Shown here piece by piece: positions 56,456-64,000 of a stretch of DNA of 64,000 bases. The stretch covers positions 36,287,340-36,351,339 of the forward strand of contig CM057153.1 in NCBI GenBank assembly GCA_029962745.1, read 5' to 3'. Source of the stretch: Echinometra lucunter (Eukaryota; Echinodermata; Echinoidea; Camarodonta; Echinometridae). Every line of letters begins with the position of its first letter. Positions within the stretch are counted from its first letter, which is position 1. Under the pieces are notes generated by a model. It was not told the origin of the DNA and did no database searches. It saw nothing but the letters and a program-made list of their open reading frames with translations. A program made the position numbers and the translations under genes.

Positions 56456-56505
56456 AGCGCTTCTCAACCGGTGGGCCGCGAGGCTTTGTCAGGTGGGCCG
56501 CGAGG
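56456..56505 (+). mobile_element. hAT-like transposon terminus
   Basis: CAGCGCTTCTCAACCGGTGG followed by GCCGCGAG closely follows the CAGNGGTTCTCAACC...GGTCGCG termini of Charlie-type hAT elements. GTGGGCCGCGAGG repeats once. No matching right end was found within the next 2 kb, so it is a fragment or a one-ended copy. Confidence 0.6.
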
Positions 56506-58044
56506 ACGGCCGAAAAATATTTTCAAAATAAAATGAAATTAAGAATGTGTCTAATGTAAGAAATGTTACATGACACAGCTTGAATTCAGTTGCAAATCAA
56601 ATCAAACTTATTAAAATAAAATTCACAATATCTTATCAGTTCATACGTTAAAAAAAGTTTTGTAAGAGATTCTGTACGAAATGTGGAGTAGGAAGTTATC
56701 GTTCACATAATTACAAGATTCGTTCCCTATTTTGTTTTATCATGTTAAATCACGGTTTTTTATCTTCTCATTAAGATTCTGTAAGTTTGGCCTTTAACAC
56801 TGTTTAAAGACTCTATGAGCAACACAGTGAGCCAATTACAATATAACCAGCAGTCCCCCCCCCCCTTCGAAAAAAAAAAAAACTTTACACCTAAAATTGC
56901 TCATTTTATAGGCTTGCCAATCCATAAAACCAAGGAGCTTCAAACAAAGCTCCTTGAGATAACAGCCACACTCTGCCTACTATAGAAGAGATCATCTCCA
57001 CCCCAACAGCTTCTTGTACAGTGATCATATGAATCCCAGCGATCGTTACGCTTGTCGCGCACACAGATCAGTCATAGGTTTAAGTGTGCAGGCCTTGAGC
57101 GATGCACATTGCCTTTGTGGGAGGTTTAAGTAGCTTGTCCATGGATCTTAACAATATTTTTGCTTGTCATTTGCTTGATAATCCCTTTGAGGAGGACAAA
57201 AACTTCACAACATCTTAGTTTTGCTAGTATCTTGTTATCTAAAAGCAAAGGAATCTCACAAAGAGTTTTTGAGAGCTTACCAAAACTGTAGTAGAACATT
57301 TAAAAGATAAGAGAAGATTAGAATGGTCATTGCTGAACAAACATTAATGTCTGATTACCTTATTCATGTGAATGATGGATACAAATTAAATTTCCCATGC
57401 CAAACTCTTGATAAATGATAAATTAGCTACAAAAAGTCATCCTTATTTGAAAGTTATTACAGTCATATTGATGTTCTAGTCTTGCACATTTTTCAATCAG
57501 ATCTAAAGTTAATCATAACTTGGATTTTAAAAAAATTCTTGAGAAGTGCTGTGCCAATATCAACAGATATGTACACTTGAAACATTTCTATAGAGAGAGA
57601 AGAAAGAGTTGAGTTTTATAGATTTGTGGAAGACCTTTTCATATCTAATAAAGATGTTGATTTCTTTAAAAACAATTGGGGGGGGGGGGCGATTTGTACA
57701 GAGGAAAGTTCTTGACATATACTTTGTCTTAGAGGGTTCATTCATTGCTTAGGAATTGTTTCATTTTCTTCTAATTTCTTTCTTTCTTATCTCCATTCAA
57801 TACTTGTTCCATCCATATCTTTTTTATAACACCAGCACATGCCTTTTCTCTCTCCCCATTCTGAGTTTTATTCCTGGAATAAGTCTTTCTCCTTTCTCTC
57901 TTTCTATCATTCTCTTATTCCTTTGCTCCATGTGATATAAGAATTCATTTTTAATCACAGGTCCTTAGCAGGAAACCATTGTTGTCTCCCTGGCAGAAGG
58001 ACATTAGCCGGGGATTTCCCTACTGCTATAGTGCATTAAGAATT
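56506..58044. other. Presumed intron, nothing identified
   Basis: C and A runs at 56856-56881; G run at 57679. No exon recognised. Confidence 0.4.
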
Positions 58045-58300
58045 CCCTTGCTAGCAACCTTCTGCAGGCACACAGTGCTGCATACTTCAAGGAGTAGATT
58101 CACCAGATATGAACAATTTCAAAACCACTTCATAAACACTCCACATCTAAAGAGCTTGACTAGACTCTATGGCTCGGAGATGAAAGCAGAAAAGTATCTA
58201 CTCTCAAGCTTGCTTACGAAATGAAATTTTTCAGCTTCTCTGAATGGACTGTATCCCTTGCTAGCAACCTTCTGCAAGCACACAATGCCACATACTTTAA
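58045..58300 (+). repeat. Direct repeat of 46 bp, spaced 210 bp
   Basis: CCCTTGCTAGCAACCTTCTG then CARGCACACARTGCYRCATACTTYAA occurs at 58045-58090 and 58255-58300. The intervening DNA is not repeated. Confidence 0.85.
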
Positions 58301-59910
58301 AGTGAGAGAAGCTAGAATGAAATATATATCAAATAGAGGGATTATACTGTACTTTGAACTGAATATGACTAACATTGATGAATGATGAAAGAAAGCTCTT
58401 AAGGATAGAACTCTGTTATAACCTTGGATACTGTTGCATCAGTAAGTACTAGTATCTGCAAATGTGTCTGTTTTATGTATGTGAAATAATTCAAATAAAT
58501 GATACAGTACCTCAGAATTTTAATTTTGAAGTCTTTTTCATTAAGAGATGAAAACATATATGTTCGAAATAATTACCTTTTAAAGATAATTTTCCACAAA
58601 CTTCAATATCCCTTGTTGATATTGTGTATTTTAACATTGAAACACTGACTCTGATCTGTAGTTTGATAATGTTGTCCTTATTTCACATAATGGAAGTAAC
58701 CCCCCCCCCCCCAAAAAAAAGACAAGACATTATTTACGGTCAAACATGGATTCAACTTTTGTGTATTCACTTTCCATTTATATGAGCTGAGTAATGAGTA
58801 AACATTTGTATGGAACATTTTGTACCTTTTTTTGTGCTTACATATAAAAAAGAAAGTATGTACAGGCAACAGGCAAGCATCTACGCTTCATTAGTTTTCT
58901 TCTTAAAAGCAATATCCATTTCTAAAAATTTTGAGAAAGTATGTGTTATAAAAACCCAATTGTTAAAGCTACAAAGGTGTCCACTGTGCATTCAAGAATC
59001 TGAAGATAGATTCATACAATGTTACTTCATGTGGTAGTCATTGAGGTAAGATAAACAGTCTCTTCCATTATGTTATATTGTAAATGTAGTGTGCATCTCC
59101 AAGTCACTGACTCCAGATCTCCTTGAGTAGATACTTTGCAGAAGCTGAACAAAGTTAGCGAAGCAGCAGTGATGGTCAATTACCACAAATACCAGAGGCA
59201 CGATAAAGTTGAGGTCACGCGGTTACTCGCAGTAGGCGGCTTATCGGTCTAAATCACTCCTGGCAATTAATTTTAGAGGAATGGACTCGTCTACATGTTA
59301 ATGATGCAGAAACAGAGGGAAATTAACTAAAGATGATGGTTCTGGTCTCCTTGGAAAGGGAAAAGATGGATGGGTCAGCAAGTTAGGACAGATGTAATCT
59401 ATAGAAAATAGAAGAAATGAAATATGATGTTAAAAAACAAAAAATAGTTGGGATAATTGGAAAAAAAAATTATTTGATAGATTATGTGAGAAATTGATAG
59501 AGTAATGTGAGAAAGGAGCATATTAACTACATGAATACGTGACCCACCATTAATGCTGATGATATTTGCTCAGGGATTCGTTTTGTCAAAGATACATGTT
59601 AAGGGTTTGAAATACAGGTTGGGGTTATGCTGTTGTTCCAGGCTTTCAGTAAGGAATCTGTACAGCACAGAGCATTTTTTTTCAGAGCAATTTTCATCAC
59701 TAGATGTGTTATAGAACCGTAAAATGGATCAGAGAGATGCAGGTGATGGCTTCCATCTCCTCAGAGAAGGGAAATGATATTGGTCAAGTTATGAGTGCTG
59801 TAATTGATGAAGAATGGAGAATAATATGATGGGAATTGATGAGCAAATTGTTTGTAGATTCTACATTTATATTTTATATTTTATCTGTCTCTAGGCTTTC
59901 TCTTGTAGGA
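58301..59910. other. Presumed intron, nothing identified
   Basis: C/A run at 58701-58719. A frame of 75 codons at 58810-59037 and a GAG|GTAAGA donor-like site at 59044 lack a matching acceptor-bounded exon. Confidence 0.4.
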
Positions 59911-60073
59911 TATAAATCAAAAATACATGTACCATGCACTCTTTTCGAGGCACCAGTTGAAATTATGGATTCTTCGATGACTGGCATGGTTACTAATGGT
60001 GCTATGCCAGTCACCTCAGAGAATCCATAATTTCAACTGGAGTCTCTCGGTGCAAGGTATATTTGATTATGCT
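59911..60073. repeat. Near-complete palindrome of about 160 bp
   Basis: Perfect stem pieces CCAGTTGAAATTATGGATTCT (59953-59973) / complement (60020-60040) and GACTGGCAT (59979-59987) / ATGCCAGTC (60004-60012), loop 16 nt. Weaker pairing extends to TATAAATCAAA / TTTGATTATG at the edges. Could be a tiny foldback element or a hairpin RNA. Confidence 0.75.
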
Positions 60074-60304
60074 TTTCACACAGAGAATTTGGTCCCATAC
60101 TATCTGCCTATCCCTTGGTGCTAACACTGCAATTGCTGTACTAGCCCTGCTTTTTTCCAGGGCCAGATAATACCATACTATCTTCAGGGCTGGCTCACCT
60201 TGGTAAAAACCGAGTGTGAACAGAAAGTGGGCTAAGCTTAATCCCGCAAAATACGTGGGGCTTGGGGGAGGGAATGGTGGCTTAGCCCCATCTATTTCCC
60301 TGGG
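60074..60304. mobile_element. Degenerate relative of the 49996-51626 foldback element
   Basis: Shares CTAGCCCTGCTTTTTTCCAG, CAGGGCCAG, GGTAAAAACC...GTGAACAGAAAGTGGGCTAAG and a final TTAGCCCC. It resumes at 60810 (TTAAGCAAAATTTGG...GTGTTAAAAA), on the other side of the MITE. Confidence 0.65.
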
Positions 60305-60813
60305 TTAAAGGCATTGGCTAACTTTGTGAGTAGCTGATTTAAAAAATTCTCAAACTAAGATAAAACATGTCTATGAGTACTTGTATTTGTACTCAAAAAT
60401 TTTGTACTCAAAAACCCTGAAACCAACCATAATTTGGAATGAAAAAGTGTAAGTTAGACGCAAACGGCGATTTTATTATCCTTCGTCTCACGAGACAATC
60501 ACTGAGAGGACCACTTTGCTTGAATTTGAAAATGTCGTTATGTGCCTCCCGCCACATAATTCGCCAATACACACAGTACGGTAAGGTGAGTCATACGCGC
60601 ATGCGCACTCCTTATGTCTATTCTGCGCAACCGACCCTCGTATAGTTTTCAAACATTGGTTCACATTTTTGATATTTAAAAATACTTCCTGTGGATATTA
60701 TACTTTGAAACTCTAAGACTCTTATTTTTACACTATAACCCTTATGTTTATCCCATTTTCAAGTAACAAAACAAGATTTTTTAAATCATAACAATGTTAG
60801 CCAATGCCTTTAA
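60305..60813 (+). mobile_element. TTAA-flanked MITE, copy 4
   Basis: TTAA at 60305-60308 and 60810-60813; ends AGGCATTGGCTAAC and GTTAGCCAATGCCT; 501 bp. Same orientation and length as copy 1. It splits a copy of the foldback element just described. Confidence 0.9.
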
Positions 60814-60849
60814 GCAAAATTTGGACAGTGTTAAAAAACTTAAACACAT

Positions 60850-63829
60850 ATTTATAAGAGTAAAGTTGAAAAGGGCATTGAAATTGTGAACAGTATAGAA
60901 ACATTTAATGTCAGCATTTTGTGAATTATGACTATTTTCAAGAGTAATTTGCCACCTAAAGCTTGTATTCAATATTATCAAGGGTTTTTACTCTCTGTTG
61001 AAAGTCCATGTAGTCAAAGGGGACCAGATTACAGCAAGCATACTGTAGCCAGTGTGGCTTGAAGTCATGTTAAGATATTCTGTCCTTGCTGAGTATGAAT
61101 AATTCAGTCTTTTAGGTGTAAAACATGCCATGAATAGTTAAAGTTTGAAATGTATGTCATCATTCAGAAGATTGTAGATTTTCACCATGAAGATGACATG
61201 TGTAAGTGTTCAGACTGTGTCACATGGTGCTAGGTCTGCATATGATTAGCTCTTTGAAATAAGGTAAGAATAGACAAATTTTCATTTTTTCTAGATTCTC
61301 CTTAAGAACTTGATTCAACTTCTAGATGACCGATAATGTACAAATTTGCCATTTTGCTGATCCATACCAAATTTTGTTTTTGAAAATGTAGAAATGCTAT
61401 GAAAAAAAAATAAAAAATACAATTTGGCAGCTTCACAACTTTCTTGTTTTAAATCTGAATGGTTGGTAATACATTTCTAAGTTAACAGTTTGAAGATGAG
61501 TTCTTATGTTCGTTCACACATTTGTGTCCAATATTTTTTATACTCAACCAATCGTGCCAACTTCCGGAGATATGCAATGCTCGTATGTTTAAACATTGAA
61601 CTGGATTGTTGAAGGTTAAGAATATTTCACAATCAGTAGCATTTTATTACTTCTACTTTTTTTTTTATCACAAAGCCTATATGTTTGAAAAAGAGTGTAG
61701 CACGGCTGTAGAAAATAAGAGCAAACAGGTTGAAGTATATGTTGAACTCAGTGAAAGTTTGAAAAGTTGTTTGTTTCAGCAGTCCATGAAATGTTTTTAA
61801 ACTGTGCCCTTTATAATGATCTCAGACATGGAGGAAGAAAATTTGTCTTCAGCTAAGCTCCATGATGTCTCATATTTTCCAGCCCTGCTCGCATTACATC
61901 ATATGAATTAAACATGAACTTGCAATTGGGCTATGTGGTGATTTAGTATCCCTAGGGGGGAAATATTTTTCATTAGGTTTGAACTATTTCTTCCACCCTT
62001 CCTTGGCCTTTGCTTTCTATTTCTCTCTGTTTAGCGCTTTCATCTTGAGCCTTACATATAAAGAAAAGTTAAAGGAATAATGTATACCTCTGTTTGTTTA
62101 ATAATTCTTAAAATATATCTTTCTTTGTGTTTCTCAATGAAAGCTAAGATGACTTTGCATGAAATAAAATCTCTTAATAGTGAAGTGTGGAGATAACCCA
62201 AAGTCATTATCTTCTTTATCATACAAAGTGCAACTTATTAATTGTATCATAACATAGGAATGATAAGCAAGTGATTTGTTTACCAGAATACTTAATTTTA
62301 TCAGGAGTTATGCTTGTGAATGAGGAATATCTTGTGTGATTTCCTCCTCAGATGATTAAGATACAGTCTATTTCCTGTTGAATGTATTGACCCCAGGATC
62401 ATGAGAATAGACACGACTGTAGATTAAGAGAAAGAGATAGGAAAGGAATTTGAATACTTACTAAAATAAGATAAAATGAGAGGGGGCGAGAGGGGGGGGG
62501 GGGGGGAGACTTTTGATATTTACTTGAAGAAAATGGAACCATTGAAACATTGAATCTGTCCATATTGATAATGAAGGAACAATGCTATAAGATTACCTGA
62601 TTGCTTCACCTGGATGGTGAGTGGCAAGATCATAAATTGCCTATTAGTTAAGTGTCTTGTTAAGCTATGAATAATTATACTGGAGTTTCACAGTGCATTT
62701 TCATAAATTACCAGTGCTCTTGCAATGATGAAAGAATGTCAAAATTTAAAAAAAAAGTAGTTCTGCAATTTGAAAGTGGCCCAATCATGCTAGATTATGA
62801 GTCATGGGAGTATAAAGGGAAGAATAGACAGTGGAGGGGTAGAGAGGAACAGTTTTCTCCAACACAGTTTTCTCCAACACTTAGTAACTGCATGTAAGAT
62901 GAGCAGAGGAATCATTCAGTCAAGACATTAGTACACCAGACCAATTTCCTAACCACATAATTCCCCTGAAGCGTGACTTCATGAAGGTGGTTTAAATGTA
63001 ACTTGTCATACAAACCATGTAGCCAGGCAGAAATTCTGGGAAACAAATATGATCTGCTTTTGTGGGATGGAGGGGGGGGGGGGGGGGCTCCAAAAGTTTT
63101 TAATTGGTTTAGACCCTGTAGGTTTGGAGTTCCTGTGTAGTCTATGTGAAAGTTTTGTAGTTTCTACAGAAATTTTGTATGAACATCTGTTTTAAGTTGC
63201 CTGATGCAGATGGAAGCATTGTAGAACAGTCTTTTTTTTTTCTTTTTTTTTTTTTTTACCAAAAATCAGGAAAGGTTTTTTTCAATTTAAAAGAAAATAT
63301 GTATATTTGATCATTTATAAAATCACCTACTAGGCTCATTCCTTGGAAGTTTTACCCCTCCCTATACATAATTTAAGGCATGAATACTAGGGAAGAAAAA
63401 AGAGACACAAAACTTTGTAGCTGTGGAAAACATTAGTGATGCCTCTTCTAAAGTTAGTTCCTGTCCATGTGAGTATGCATGTTGAGATGATTACCTCGTG
63501 CACGCTACACATTTTGAAATTTAGGAAGTGATTGATAATTGATGTCATAACTTATTAACAGACCTTTGATATTGCGTGGCATACTCCTATAGATCTACCC
63601 CCATCTCCCTCTCCCCCCGCTTCACCTTATGTCAGTGCGCTGTCTTTGTACGTGTGGAAATCCCTCCTTCGTTCTGTCAGGATGTCAGTTTGATTATTGC
63701 AAGAGAAAACCTGGAAAAAAAATGTTGTACAAATCCTATTAGTAATGTGTACTTACTTATGAAGAAAAATGAATATATGTATACCAGTATAATTTATACC
63801 GATATATGTTATTTCATCTTTTCTATAAT
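60850..63829. other. Presumed intron, nothing identified
   Basis: G runs at 62493-62507 and 63072-63087; T runs at 63233-63257. A 15-bp unit ACAGTTTTCTCCAAC is duplicated at 62850-62879. No exon recognised. Confidence 0.4.
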
Positions 63830-63908
63830 CATACCTTTGTTATGCCATTGTATTTCTTTTCTTTCTGTTGGAAATGAATAAAAATGAATTTGAATATGAA
63901 TTTGAATA
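63830..63908 (+). repeat. Retroposon 3' end
   Basis: GGAAATGAATAAAAATGAAT then GAATTTGAATAT units: AATAAA plus an (AATTTG)n-like tail. Confidence 0.5.
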
Positions 63909-64000
63909 ATCTGTGTGTCATTCCATTAATTCACTATTGTTTAATTTTCTTAACGTGTAATATTAATTCGAGTTTAATTCTTTTTTTAAATAGACAAAAG

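Noticed and set aside
59020..59050. Exon ending at the GAG|GTAAGA site near 59044
   Set aside because: The only open frame leading to it is nine codons after a stop, and there is no convincing acceptor.

Overview
This is a window of AT-rich, repeat-dense animal nuclear DNA. It is most likely from a sea urchin or another echinoderm. The reasons are single-exon, lineage-expanded rhodopsin-like receptors of the kind called surreal-GPCRs in sea urchin, tRNA-derived SINEs with a 'tataaatgggta'-like core, many full-length foldback elements and TTAA-flanked MITEs, and frequent long G or C runs. The species call is inference; no search could be run.

Coding content is sparse. Four intact intronless seven-transmembrane receptor genes lie on the plus strand over about 28 kb (6622-7662, 14289-15311, 22320-23474, 33978-35051). 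The first two are close paralogues; the third and fourth are more diverged from them and from each other. All four lack the arginine of the class A DRY motif and keep a lysine a few residues later. At 47095-47160 there is a convincing short first coding exon (22 codons, in-frame upstream stop, strong GTAAGG donor). Its gene would run rightwards, so the last 17 kb would be a long intron with no second exon that I can see. A possible terminal exon lies on the minus strand at 32925-33227. A decayed LINE reverse transcriptase fragment lies at 11180-11642.

The rest is mobile and repetitive DNA. Foldback or inverted-repeat elements lie at 2155-2897, 17488-18378, about 25471-29570, 36058-36392, 40459-42050 and 49996-51626. 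A GC-rich element with short terminal inverted repeats lies at 16032-16912. There are four copies of one TTAA-flanked MITE family (43.5, 47.3, 53.8 and 60.3 kb), a second TTAA element (50.04 kb), a TTA-flanked MITE (20.42 kb) and a GGGTGTTTCAC hairpin family (25.2 and 54.6 kb). Three SINEs are all on the minus strand. There are also several minisatellites and many microsatellites.

Layout: 1-6 kb, repeats and no gene; 6-35 kb, receptor cluster with repeats between the genes; 36-44 kb, minisatellite and foldback region; 44-64 kb, the start of a probable long gene with intronic MITEs and nested insertions. The receptor genes are probably independent transcription units that share a history of local duplication; nothing in the sequence ties them into one pathway.
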